Shown here: in pieces, positions 1 through 9,393 of the stretch
Layout: every line of letters starts with the position of its first letter
How positions within the stretch are numbered: the stretch's first letter is position 1
Source of the DNA: DAIDKA01 sp963708865
Lineage (GTDB): Bacteria > Pseudomonadota > Gammaproteobacteria > Steroidobacterales > Steroidobacteraceae
Direction: 5' to 3'
Assembly: GCA_963708865.1 (NCBI GenBank)
Contig: CAVPUC010000009.1
Coordinates: forward strand, 186,001 to 250,000
DNA: 64,000 nt
Program-made: the position numbers and the translations under genes
The notes under the pieces: model-generated
The model's database searches: none
The model's input: only the letters and a program-made list of their open reading frames with translations
Told to the model about the DNA's origin: nothing

Positions 1-1181
1 GTACCGTAGTGCTCACCGATGGTTCGGCCAATTACGCCGACCGCTGGATCCAGCCGCACTTTGCCATCGGCATCCAGCAGCTGAATGGCTCCATCGACGG
101 CCTCTCCTCCGATCCGGCATCGCGCGCCAAGATCGACCTGAATGGCTCCGTCGACCGCTATGCGCCGGCCCATATCTGGGGCGAGACCAATCTGCTGTCG
201 CAGACGACCTATACCGACATCAGCATGAGCTATCGGGGGATCGATCTCACCGATGTTACGCCCTACTCGGGACGCTTCGCGGGCTACAAGATCGCCAAAG
301 GCAAGCTGACCGTGGATCTGAAGTACCACATCGAGAATCGCCAGCTGACCGCGAGCCACCACATCGTCGTGGACCAGCTGCAACTGGGCGACAAGGTCGA
401 CAGTCCCGATGCCGTCAATCTGCCGCTGAAACTGGCGGTCGCCTTGCTGAAGGATCGCAATGGCGTCATTGACCTTGACCTTCCTGTTACCGGGAGTCTG
501 GATAATCCGCAGTTCCGCATCGGCCCCATCATCTGGAAGGTGTTCGTCAACCTGCTGGCAAAAGCGGTCACGGCCCCGTTCTCCTTGCTCGGCCACCTGT
601 TTGGCGGCGGCGATCAGGTCAATGTCATCGAATTCGCGCCGGGCAGCGCGCTCCTCAGTACCGCGGCGCGGGCGCGCCTCGACAGTGTCGTCAAGGCACT
701 GGACGCACGCCCCGGGCTGGAACTGGACGTGCCCAATGCGTATGTGAGCCTCACCGATGCGCCGGCGCTCGCGGCGGCCCAGCTGCAGCAGCAATTGCGC
801 AAGCAGGCCGGTCTCGCCGATGAGGCGCCGCTGCCGACGCAGCCGGCGGTGCAGTTCAATCTATTGCTGGCGCGCTACCGCGACGAGCTCGGCGCCGAGG
901 CGTCCTTGCCGCCGGTCACCTCCTCGCTGGCCGCGGCCAAGAAGCCCAAGGGCGTGACCCCGGATTATTCAGCCGCAAGCGCTGAACTGCAGGCGGCGTT
1001 GCTGGAACGGCTGCACATAGATGATGCGCAGCTGCAAAAGCTCGGCGCCCGGCGCGCCCATGCCGTGCAGGATGCGCTGTTGCAGGGCACGGATATCGAC
1101 CCGGTGCGCATATTCATCATTGACGGCACCGCGCAGCCGGCCACCGGCAGCACCGTACGTCTTGAATTGGCGCTCAAGTAG
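1..1181 (+). CDS. DUF748 (AsmA-like) protein, C-terminal part
   Basis: The reading frame is open to the window edge, so this is the 3' part of a larger gene; the first GTG at position 9 lies inside the protein. The visible start (VLTDGSANYADRWIQPHF) and the later beta-rich stretch with 'LPLKLAVALLKDRNGVIDLD' are typical of DUF748 proteins, large envelope proteins related to AsmA that are thought to span or line the periplasm. The segment IEFAPGSALL followed by a charged helical tail is the usual C-terminal region of the family. Specific function is unknown. No frame damage is seen here. The gene ends 41 bases before the aquaporin start. Confidence 0.8.
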   Translation, partial: TVVLTDGSANYADRWIQPHFAIGIQQLNGSIDGLSSDPASRAKIDLNGSVDRYAPAHIWGETNLLSQTTYTDISMSYRGIDLTDVTPYSGRFAGYKIAKGKLTVDLKYHIENRQLTASHHIVVDQLQLGDKVDSPDAVNLPLKLAVALLKDRNGVIDLDLPVTGSLDNPQFRIGPIIWKVFVNLLAKAVTAPFSLLGHLFGGGDQVNVIEFAPGSALLSTAARARLDSVVKALDARPGLELDVPNAYVSLTDAPALAAAQLQQQLRKQAGLADEAPLPTQPAVQFNLLLARYRDELGAEASLPPVTSSLAAAKKPKGVTPDYSAASAELQAALLERLHIDDAQLQKLGARRAHAVQDALLQGTDIDPVRIFIIDGTAQPATGSTVRLELALK

Positions 1182-1222
1182 TTTCGAATCAAAGCGGCAA
1201 AGTCACGACGGGGATCAGAACA

Positions 1223-1919
1223 ATGTCATTGTCAAAACGATTGGTTGCGGAGTTCATTGGCACGCTGTGGCTGGTGTTGGGAGGATGCGGTGCCGCCGTT
1301 CTGGCGGCGAAATTTCCCGGCACCGGCATCGGCTTTGCGGGCGTCGCGCTCGCCTTCGGGCTGACCGTGCTCACGATGGCCTACGCCATCGGCCATATCT
1401 CCGGCTGCCACCTCAACCCGGCGGTGACCTTGGGGCTGGTGGTCGGTGGGCGCCACGGTGCCGCGGAACTGCTGCCCTACTGGGTGGCCCAGGTGCTGGG
1501 CGGCGATTGCCGGCGCCGGCATCTTGTTTCTCATCGCGAGCGGTAGCAGCAGTTTCGATCTTAGCGGGGGCTTCGCCTCGAACGGCTACGCGGCGCACTC
1601 ACCGGGCGGCTACTCGCTGCTCGCCTGCTTGGTGTGCGAAGTCGTCATGACCTTCATGTTCCTGGTCATCATTCTGGGGGCGACCGATGCGCGGGTACCC
1701 AAGGGATTCGCGCCGATCGCGGCCGGCTTGGGCCTGACGCTGATTCACCTGATCAGCATTCCGGTCACCAACACCTCGGTGAACCCGGCGCGCAGCACGG
1801 GGCCAGCCCTGTTCGTCGGCGGCTGGGCGGTGGCACAACTGTGGCTGTTCTGGGTGGCGCCGCTGCTGGGTGCGGCGCTTGCCGGTGGCGGCTATCGCTG
1901 GCTGGCTTCAGATGACTGA
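1223..1919 (+). CDS. aqpZ: Aquaporin Z-type water channel (frameshifted)
   Basis: Inner-membrane MIP-family channel for water. The first frame carries the N-terminal half with EFIGTLWLV and the first pore motif HLNPAVTLG; the second frame carries the C-terminal half with the second pore motif SVNPARSTGPAL. The two are joined by one extra base at about 1499-1507, inside a GGCGGC run; removing it restores LGAIAGAGILF. The restored length of about 231 residues matches AqpZ. The stop codon overlaps the reconstructed end of the convergent quinone oxidoreductase gene. Because both NPA boxes and all membrane segments are preserved, the shift is probably a sequence error. Confidence 0.88.
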
Positions 1920-2928
1920 GGCGGTGTGCTCGACCAGCAGCACGATCTTACCGATGTGGGTACCCGACTCCATGAGTGCGTGAGCGTCGGCGGCCGCGGC
2001 CAGCGCAAAGCGGGCATGAATGGGGGGCGCGCATCAGGCGCCGATCCGCGAACAGCGGCCAGACATCATTCAGCAGGTCCTGGGCCAGTCGCCCCTTCGC
2101 CTCGCTCGACTGCGGCCGCAGCGTCGCGCCCATGATCTTCAGCCGCTTCACCAGGATCTGCCGCAGGTCGATCTCGGCGTGCGCCCCACCCTGCACCGCG
2201 ATCAAGGCGATGCGGCCCTCCACCGCGGCAGCCGCAATGTTCCGCTGCACATAGTCGCCCCCGACCATATCGAGGATCACATCGGCTCCTCGCCCCTGCG
2301 TCGACTCGCGCACGGCGGTGACGAAATCCTCGGTTCGATAATTGATGGCCCGTTCGGCACCCAGCGCCTGACAGGCCGCGCATTTCGCGGGGCTGCCCGC
2401 GGTGGTCAATACCCGCGCGCCAAACGCCGAAGCCAGCAGGATCGCGGTGGTCCCAATACCGCTGGCACCGCCGTGCACGAGCACGGTCTCGCCGGGTTGC
2501 AGACCCGCGCGGCGGAAGAGGTTCAACCAAACCGTGAAAAATGTCTCAGGCAGGGTGGCCGCCTGCGCCAGGGTCAGCCCCGCCGGTATTGGCAGGCACT
2601 GCACGGCGGGCACCGCGGCGTACTGCGCATAGCCACCGCCGCTCAGGAGCGCGCAGACCCAGTCGCCGACGCGCCAGCCGCGCGCGCCATCGCCCAGGGC
2701 CGCAATCTCACCGGCGACTTCGAGGCCCGGAATGGGCGATGCGCCGGCGGGTGGCGGGTAGTGACCCTGCCGTTGCAGGACATCCGGCCGATTGACTCCC
2801 GCGGCGAATACCCGGATCAGCACCTCCCCGGCACCCGCCGACGGTACCGGGCACTGCGTGGGCTCGAGCACCGATGGCGGCCCCGGCTCGCGGATCTGTA
2901 TCGCCGTCATGGTCTTCGGGATCAACAT
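1908..2928 (-). CDS. NAD(P)H:quinone oxidoreductase, PIG3/Qor type (frameshifted)
   Basis: Medium-chain dehydrogenase/reductase of the zinc-free quinone oxidoreductase group, expected to reduce quinones with NADPH in the cytoplasm. The N-terminal GroES-like domain contains GVNRPDVLQRQGHYPPPAG and the Rossmann loop is VHGGASGIGTTA. The frame breaks at about 2025-2040, where a run of six G on the + strand seems to have one base too many; past it the protein would read LMRPIHARFAL and end HIGKIVLLVEHTASVI with a stop at 1908-1910. The start codon overlaps the stop of the upstream hydrolase gene by one base (TGATG), so the pair is probably translationally coupled. An alternative start is the ATG at 2910. 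Confidence 0.85.
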
Positions 2929-3653
2929 CAGGCGCTCATTTTCGCGACGCGTTGCAGCCAGCTTTTCAGCGCGGCACTCACCTCATCCGGGCGCTCCATG
3001 GTGCTCATGTGGCCACACTGGGGGACCGGCACCAGCGTGCTGTGCGGAATCAGCTGTGCCATGACACGGTGAGCTGAGAGCGGTGCCCACGCGTCATCCT
3101 GTCCACACAGCACGAGAGCCGGGCACGAAATCATCGGCAGCAGCTGAGTCGCGTCGGGGCGGCGCAGCAGGGCGCGGATCTGCGCCGCGAACTGTTCGGG
3201 GGTGCGCCGCTCGAACATCTGCAGAATGGCCTCGATGAGCTTGCGCTCGTTGAGACGTGCCTCGTGGATCATCGGGATGCGCAGCCATTGCTCACCCACC
3301 GCGCGCATGCCTGAGCGGCGCGCCAGATCGAGTAACTCGTGTCGGCCCGCGGTCTCCTTCTCGCCCGCGACGCCCGCGGCAAGCGGCGTATAGCCGGTGT
3401 CGAGCAACGCAAGGCCAGTGATGCGGCTCGCGGCGCGCCGCACGACCTCGAGCGCCACCCGTCCGCCCATGGAGTGGCCGGCCACCGCGAATTTCGCCGG
3501 CGCCTTCGCCAGGATGGCCTCGGCCATCGCGCTTAAGGAATCCAGTTCGCCATGATCGGCCACCTGAATATGCGCCAGGTCCTTCAGCGCCTTGAGTTGC
3601 GATTTCCATACGGCTTTGTCGCACAGCAGTCCGGGCACCAACACCAGATTCAT
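2928..3653 (-). CDS. Alpha/beta hydrolase
   Basis: Predicted cytoplasmic alpha/beta-hydrolase of 241 residues. The nucleophile elbow GHSMGG places the catalytic serine at about residue 61; CGQDDAWAPL probably carries the acid and CGHMSTMERP the histidine. I choose the ATG at 3653 (MNLVLVPGLL) because the oxyanion-hole segment LVPGLLCDKAVW follows at once, as in relatives; the longer reading from 3701 overlaps the upstream MFS gene. It is coupled by TGATG to the downstream quinone oxidoreductase. The substrate cannot be told from sequence. Confidence 0.85.
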   Translation of the reverse strand: MNLVLVPGLLCDKAVWKSQLKALKDLAHIQVADHGELDSLSAMAEAILAKAPAKFAVAGHSMGGRVALEVVRRAASRITGLALLDTGYTPLAAGVAGEKETAGRHELLDLARRSGMRAVGEQWLRIPMIHEARLNERKLIEAILQMFERRTPEQFAAQIRALLRRPDATQLLPMISCPALVLCGQDDAWAPLSAHRVMAQLIPHSTLVPVPQCGHMSTMERPDEVSAALKSWLQRVAKMSA

Positions 3654-3690
3654 CTCAGCCAAATCGATCGCTCCAGAGAAGAAAAAATAT

Positions 3691-4902
3691 TCAGCACACA
3701 CGCTTCAAGCGACGCGCCGCAGCGAATGCCGCCAGGGCTGCGGGGATCAGCACCAGAGCCGAGAACTGAAAGCCCCCGGCCGCAGCTGCCACTGCCGCGA
3801 CCGCAGGCGGCCCCGCCAATTGACCAACATGGGAAAACTGTACGACAAACCCCATCGTCGTGGCGGTCGATTGTCGATCCGCAGCGACTTGCGGCACCAA
3901 TGCAAAGATGGAGGCCGGAATCAGCCCACCGACCCCCGACAGGGTTACCACCAGAAGATACCGCAGCGTTGGCGACAATTGCGGCAGATAGATGCCGGCC
4001 GCCGCCACGATCATGACCAGGCACGCCCCGGCAATGAGGCGCCGCGGCGCTGCGCCGCGCGCGATCAGCGGCCCCACGCTGAGGTTTCCGGCGGCATTGG
4101 CCATCACCGCAAGCGCGCTCAACAAACCAGCCGCCTGTGCGCTCGCCCCCTGCGCTTGCAGAACGGCGGGCAGAAAACCCATCACGGATAAGTACTGCAC
4201 CGTGTAGAAGGCAAAGATCAAGGCGAGCAGGATCGGACCGGGGTGCCACACCGAACGTAGCAGTTCACGAAGCTGCGCCCCGCCACGCCTCACCACCGCC
4301 GGACCCGGCGTCACCAGAAGGCCAATGCCCAGCAGCAGCAGCACCGTCGCATCCAGCTGCCACAGCGCCCGCCAACCATAGCCGTGCAGGACCGGATGCG
4401 CGCTCGCCAGCGAGATCGCCATGCCGGTTGGCATGTAGATCCCCCACAGTGCCGGCACGAACCGCCGATCACTGTCACTCGCGCTGGCCACCAGCAGACT
4501 CGGGATGGCCACCACCACCATGACAAAGGCCATGCCTTCGAACGCGCGGCTGGCCAGCAGCGCCCAGGGCAGCACCACGAACGAGCCAGCGAAACTTGCT
4601 GCGGCAATGCCGAACAGGCCACCCGTCGCGGCCCGGTGTGGTCCGATCCGGTCGACCAGCGAGCCCGCGAGACACCCCAGGGTCGCGCCCACGATGCTGA
4701 ACATGGAGATCACCCAGGCGCCCGCCACCAGCCCCAGCCGCAGATCGCGCCGAATGAAATCCAATGCCGGCGGGACTTTTCCGACCTGCATCGAGGCCCC
4801 GATGCCACAGGCCAGCAGCAGTCCGACATAAGGCCACCGGGTGGAGCCAACCGACGCCGCCAAGGCCGTCGGATTCGCGTTGACGACGGGGGATGTGCTC
4901 AC
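3691..4902 (-). CDS. MFS transporter
   Basis: Twelve-helix major facilitator of 403 residues in the inner membrane. Recognisable family parts are the helix 1-2 region with a tight glycine-rich segment (LLLACGIGASMQVG) and the loop 2-3 motif LAGSLVDRIGPHRAATGG. The nearest class by feel is the CynX/NimT-like or general drug/metabolite group, but the substrate cannot be assigned. It starts 20 bases from the divergent CDF exporter, so the two must share a very short promoter region, and it is followed by the hydrolase and quinone oxidoreductase on the same strand, which may form one unit. Confidence 0.82.
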   Translation of the reverse strand: MSTSPVVNANPTALAASVGSTRWPYVGLLLACGIGASMQVGKVPPALDFIRRDLRLGLVAGAWVISMFSIVGATLGCLAGSLVDRIGPHRAATGGLFGIAAASFAGSFVVLPWALLASRAFEGMAFVMVVVAIPSLLVASASDSDRRFVPALWGIYMPTGMAISLASAHPVLHGYGWRALWQLDATVLLLLGIGLLVTPGPAVVRRGGAQLRELLRSVWHPGPILLALIFAFYTVQYLSVMGFLPAVLQAQGASAQAAGLLSALAVMANAAGNLSVGPLIARGAAPRRLIAGACLVMIVAAAGIYLPQLSPTLRYLLVVTLSGVGGLIPASIFALVPQVAADRQSTATTMGFVVQFSHVGQLAGPPAVAAVAAAAGGFQFSALVLIPAALAAFAAARRLKRVC

Positions 4903-4922
4903 TTGTTGTAGGATAAACCGGT

Positions 4923-5939
4923 ATGAATGAGCCTGCCCACCACGATCATGATCACAGCCGCGACCACCACCATGACCACCCTCATGGACAGGGTCATGGC
5001 CATGCCCATGGACACGGTCATGTCCATGGCGCCGACCAGGCGAGCGAGCGGCGCCTGTGGGTCGCCTTCGCGCTGTTGTTCTGTTTTACGCTGGTCGAGG
5101 CCGGTGGCGGCCTGTGGGCGAACTCGGTCGCCTTGTACGCCGAAGCCGCGCACATGCTGGCCGACTCCGCATCCTTGGTGCTCGCGATTCTCGCCATCCG
5201 CATGGCGCAGCGGCCCGCGCGGGCCGATCGCACCTATGGGCACCGCCGCTACCAGACCCTTGCCGCCTACACCAATGGCTTGATTTTGCTGCTGCTCACG
5301 GCCGCGGTCGTGATCGCCGCGGTGCGCCGCCTGATGCTGCCGCCGCACGTCAATGGCAACGTGATGCTGGTGACGGCCGCTATTGGCGCCGCCGCCAATA
5401 TCTGCGCCTTTCTCGCCTTGAGCGGCGCCACGTCACTGAACGAACGCGGCGCCCGAGTGCATGTGCTCAGCGACCTGGCTGGCTCCGCCGCCGCCATCGG
5501 TGCCTCGGTGCTCATCATCTGGCGTGGCTGGGTCATCGCCGACCCGCTGTTGTCATTGGCGGTGTCGGTGCTGATCGTGCGTTCCGGCTGGCAGCTCACG
5601 AGCCATGCCGCACATGTGCTGCTGGAGGGCACGCCGCAGGGCTTTGATGCCGACGCCGTCGAACTCGAGCTCGAAGCGGTGGTCGGAATCAAGGATATCC
5701 ACCACATGCACGCCTGGTCGCTCACCGGCGAGACGCCCATGCTGACACTGCATGCGACCCTTGAGGACGGCGCGGATCGTCACGCGGCACTGACGGCCAT
5801 CATGGCGCGCCTGCACGAACGCTTCGCCATCGACCATGCCACGGTTCAGATCGAAGAAGGCGAATGCGCCGGCGCCGAGAGCGAGGAGGACTGTCTTAAG
5901 TCACTGCCTCACGCGCCGACTGCGCGCAAAACGGGATGA
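4923..5939 (+). CDS. CDF-family Zn2+/Co2+/Cd2+ efflux protein
   Basis: Cation diffusion facilitator exporting divalent metal from the cytoplasm in exchange for protons. The first 36 residues hold many histidines in HDH and GHGH patterns, a flexible metal-binding tail. The metal site shows the two expected HxxxD pairs: H77/D81 (AHMLADSASL) in helix 2 and H180/D184 (VHVLSDLAGS) in helix 5, the zinc-type arrangement of CzcD/ZitB. The C-terminal cytoplasmic domain contains HHMHAWSLTG and a final acidic stretch EEGECAGAESEEDC. Length 338 residues. The stop overlaps the start of the next gene as ATGA, so the MBL hydrolase is probably co-translated. Confidence 0.92.
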   Translation: MNEPAHHDHDHSRDHHHDHPHGQGHGHAHGHGHVHGADQASERRLWVAFALLFCFTLVEAGGGLWANSVALYAEAAHMLADSASLVLAILAIRMAQRPARADRTYGHRRYQTLAAYTNGLILLLLTAAVVIAAVRRLMLPPHVNGNVMLVTAAIGAAANICAFLALSGATSLNERGARVHVLSDLAGSAAAIGASVLIIWRGWVIADPLLSLAVSVLIVRSGWQLTSHAAHVLLEGTPQGFDADAVELELEAVVGIKDIHHMHAWSLTGETPMLTLHATLEDGADRHAALTAIMARLHERFAIDHATVQIEEGECAGAESEEDCLKSLPHAPTARKTG

Positions 5940-7000
5940 TGTCACCCGACGGCGCTGCGCTGCCCCAGCCCGCGTCAGACCTGCTGCGCTATCCGGACCT
6001 CGCCGTTCCGCAACCCGGTCAGTTGCTGCCGGTGCGCGAGGGGCTGTGGTGGCTGCGCATGCCGCTGCCCATCTCCCTGGACCACATCAACCTTTGGCTG
6101 CTCGAGGAATCCGGCGGCTATGCGCTGGTGGACACGGGCATGGCCACCGCCGCGGCGCGCGAAATCTGGGAGCGGCTGGCCGCAACGGTACTCGCTGCGC
6201 GGCCATTGACCCGCATCCTGCTCACGCACCTGCATCCCGACCATGTGGGCCTTGCGGCGTGGCTACAGCGGCGTTTCGCCGTCCCGGTATGGACTTCGGC
6301 GGCAACGATCGAGCAGCTGAACGTGCTGCTGGCGGAGCCCAGCGCGCACACGCTCGGCGAGCGCCTGGCGTTCTTCGCACGCCACGGCGTCGCGCCCATC
6401 GAAGAGATGCGCGCAAGCCTGGGTTCCAAAGGCTACCGGGACTCGGTGGACGGGGTGCCACAGGCCACCCGGCTGATGGTCGACAACGATCTCACCGTCA
6501 TCGGCACGCAGCAATGGCGCTGGCTGGAAACCGGCGGTCATGCACACGGGCATTTGTGCCTGCATAGCGCGCAGCCGCAGTCGGTGCTGATTGCGGGCGA
6601 TCAGGTGCTGCCGACCATCTCACCCAATGTGGGGCTGACGCCGCTGACCCCTGATCCGAACCCGCTGGCGACCTACCTCAAATCCCTCGAGCGCCTGTCG
6701 GCATTGGACCCGGACACTTTGGTGCTGCCGTCGCATGGCCGGCCCTTCGTCGGCCTCGCGGCGCGGGCCAACGAGATTCGCCAGCATCATGAGCGGCAAA
6801 TGGCGAAATTATTCGAGGCCTGCCGCAGGCCGCTGACGGCGTTCGAGTGCCTGCCGTTCCTGTACCGCCGCCAACAGCAAGGCTTCCATCTGTTCCTCGC
6901 CATGGGCGAGGCGCTCGCGCACCTGGAATACCTCACCCGCTCGGGCCAGTTCGAGCGCCGAGTCGAATCGTCGGTCACGCGCTACCAGCGCCTGAACTAG
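5936..7000 (+). CDS. MBL-fold metallohydrolase
   Basis: Metallo-beta-lactamase-fold hydrolase of 354 residues. The metal signature LLTHLHPDHVGLAAWL, the later H in LETGGHAHGHLCLH, the D in LIAGDQVLP and the H in LPSHGRPF together give a complete two-metal site of the glyoxalase II/lactonase branch. It overlaps the CDF exporter by four bases (ATGA) with no promoter space, so it depends on that transcript. This branch commonly hydrolyses thioesters or lactones; which one is not visible. Its stop converges on the end of glcF. Confidence 0.88.
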   Translation: MMSPDGAALPQPASDLLRYPDLAVPQPGQLLPVREGLWWLRMPLPISLDHINLWLLEESGGYALVDTGMATAAAREIWERLAATVLAARPLTRILLTHLHPDHVGLAAWLQRRFAVPVWTSAATIEQLNVLLAEPSAHTLGERLAFFARHGVAPIEEMRASLGSKGYRDSVDGVPQATRLMVDNDLTVIGTQQWRWLETGGHAHGHLCLHSAQPQSVLIAGDQVLPTISPNVGLTPLTPDPNPLATYLKSLERLSALDPDTLVLPSHGRPFVGLAARANEIRQHHERQMAKLFEACRRPLTAFECLPFLYRRQQQGFHLFLAMGEALAHLEYLTRSGQFERRVESSVTRYQRLN

Positions 7001-8282
7001 GCAGCGCGGCGGGTCGCGGGCCGCCGCAGGCCCAGTCCAGCAATTCAACCGTATGCACAACGGGCAAGGAGCTGCCGGACCTAAGCTGCAGGATGCAGCC
7101 GACATTGCCCGTGGCAATGACGCTCGCGCCGGTGCGCTCGATGTGCGCAAGCTTGCGATCCCGCAGCTGGGTGGCGAGCTGCGGTTGCAGGATGTTGTAG
7201 CTGCCGGCGGAGCCGCAGCATAGATGCCCCTCGGCGATCTCACGCAGCTCGAATCCCGCCTCGCGCAGCAGCCGTCGCGGCAGGGCATCCAGATGCTGGC
7301 CATGCTGCATCGAGCACGGTGAGTGGTAGGCGACCACCGGGCGGCTGGCGCAGCGGCTGTAGCGGCAGCGGCGACTGCGCGAGGACTTCCGTGATATCAC
7401 GGGACAGCGCACTGAAGCGCGCGGCATCGTGAGCGAGTCGCGGATGGTTGCGCAGCATGAAGCCATAGTCCTTCAGATGCGTGCCGCATCCGGAAGCATT
7501 GACCACGATCGCGAAGAACTCACCGCTCGCACTCGCGGTATGCAGGCTGTCGATGAGGCGCGCGGCAAACCCTTCGGCCTCCGGCCGTCGCCCCAGATGA
7601 TGCGTCAGCGCGCCGCAGCAGCCTGAAATCGGAACCACCTCCCAACCCGCGCGCGTCAGCAGCCGCCGGGTAGCGGCGTGAGTGTCAGGCGTGAGCACGC
7701 CCTGCGCACAGCCGATGATCAGGGCAATACGGCCGCGCGCTGCGGCGGCGCCGCGCAGCCGGCACCGGTGCGGCGCGCGGTGCGGCGCGCCGTTACGGTC
7801 GCCAGTTGCAGCATCGCCCGCAACGGCGCCGGGAACAGCGCCGAGCGGCGCAGGGGCCGCGGGATCAGCGCGGCGAGCTTCAGTGCCAGGCGCAGGCGAT
7901 GCGGGAAGGGCAGCACGCGGGCGAGCGTGCCGCGCAACAGCCGGTCCGCCAAGGGTCTGCGGTAGGTTCGCTCAACGTGGTCGCGGGCATGATCGATGAG
8001 GTGCTGGTAGTGCACGCCCGATGGGCAGGTGGTCATGCACGCGAGGCACGACAGGCACCGGTCCAGGTGCCGCACGACTGCGGCAGTCGCCGGGCGATCC
8101 TGCTCGAGCATGTCCTTGATCAGATAGATGCGGCCGCGGGGGCTGTCGAGTTCATCGCCCAGCAGCACATAGGTCGGGCAGGTCGCGATGCAGAAACCGC
8201 AGTGCACGCATTTGCGCAGTATCGTCTCTGCCACGGCGGTGTCGGGATCCTTCAGCGCGGCGGTGTCGAATTGCGTCTGCAT
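6975..8282 (-). CDS. glcF: Glycolate oxidase iron-sulfur subunit GlcF (frameshifted)
   Basis: Electron-transfer subunit of the membrane-associated glycolate oxidase, passing electrons from GlcD/GlcE to quinones. Two 4Fe-4S motifs, CVHCGFCIATCP and CLSCLACMTTCP, sit in the first third; two CCG-type cysteine-rich domains follow (GCCGALTHH and CCGSAGSYN). The frame leaves at about 7725-7760 and returns at about 7330-7360, so the gene reads as three pieces with net zero shift. All cofactor motifs are retained, which argues for sequence error. The start overlaps the glcE stop by one base. Confidence 0.88.
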
Positions 8283-9393
8283 CAGCTCATGCGTCCCGGG
8301 TTCAGCCGGTCATCCGGATCAAATGCGGCTTTGAAGCGCGCCGCTAGCGCCGCGATGGCCGGCGCCTGCGGGGTAAACACGGCGCCAGCGCGACGCTCGG
8401 CCTCTGGCGCCCTGATCAGGGTGGCATGTCCGCCGCGCAGCGCGCCACGGATGCGCGATTGATCCACGCGGTGCGTGCCAATCCAGATGAGGCCCCCGCC
8501 CCAGTCCAGCAGATAGGCCTCAGGGCCGATGTCATCCAGGATGCGCGCGGCCTGGCTCGGTGCCACCGACAGGCGCCAGATCACCGGAAACGGCGCCAGC
8601 GCCAAGGCGGCGCCCACTTCGCGCCAAAATTGGCGCGGAAGCCGCTGCCTCGAGCGTGGCATCCGGGCGTTCGGTTCAGGGCCGACAGCAACCCCGCGAC
8701 CCGGGACTCGACGGAGGTGGCCAAGCCCTCCAGGCGCAATGCCACGCCGCGACCGGGCATGAAGGCGGCCGATGAGACCTCAAACATCGAGCCCAGTGCC
8801 TGCGCACACAGCGCAACCGCGGCCGCGACGTTGGCAGCGGCAAGTACCAGCGTGCGCTCGAACTCGGCGGCCGGGACCACGCGGACCGTGACCTCGGTGA
8901 GTACCGCCAAGGTGCCCCAGGACCCGGCCAGCGCCTTGGGCAAATCGAAGCCCGTGACATTCTTGACCACCCGACCACCGCCGACGAAGGCCTCCCCGCG
9001 CCCATTCACGGCCCGCAATCCGATGAAGTGATCGCGCGCGGAGCCCGCCGTCAATCTGCGCGAGCCCGAACTGTTGGCCATGATCACACCCCCCAGGGTC
9101 TGCCGCGCGGACGGGTCGAGTCCGCTCGACAGCGGCGGCTCAAACGCCAGACGCTGCCGCTGCGCGGCGAGCAATGATTCAATTTCCGTCAGCGCCGTCG
9201 CGGGCCGCGCCGTCAGCACCAGCTCACCGGGCTGATAGTCCACCACGCCGCTCAGGGCGGACAGATCAAGAACCGGCGCATCCGTCGGTCGACCGATGCC
9301 ACGCTTGCTGCCGCCGGCCACGAGTTCAAATGCCGCTCCGGGAGCAACCAGCAGCTCCACCAGCTCGGCCTCGTTGCCCGGGCGGATGGCCAC
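8282..9393 (-). CDS. glcE: Glycolate oxidase FAD-binding subunit GlcE (frameshifted)
   Basis: Second flavin subunit of glycolate oxidase. The N-terminal part has the short FAD/PCMH pattern of GlcE: FELVAGGSKRGIGRPTD, TLGGVIMANSSGSRR and FVGGGRVVKNVTGFDLPK. The frame breaks at about 8640-8665 and continues with RLPRQFWREVGAALALAPFP to the typical end DDRLNPGRMS. Restored length is about 370 residues. It follows glcD without a gap and runs into glcF with a one-base TGATG overlap. Confidence 0.87.
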
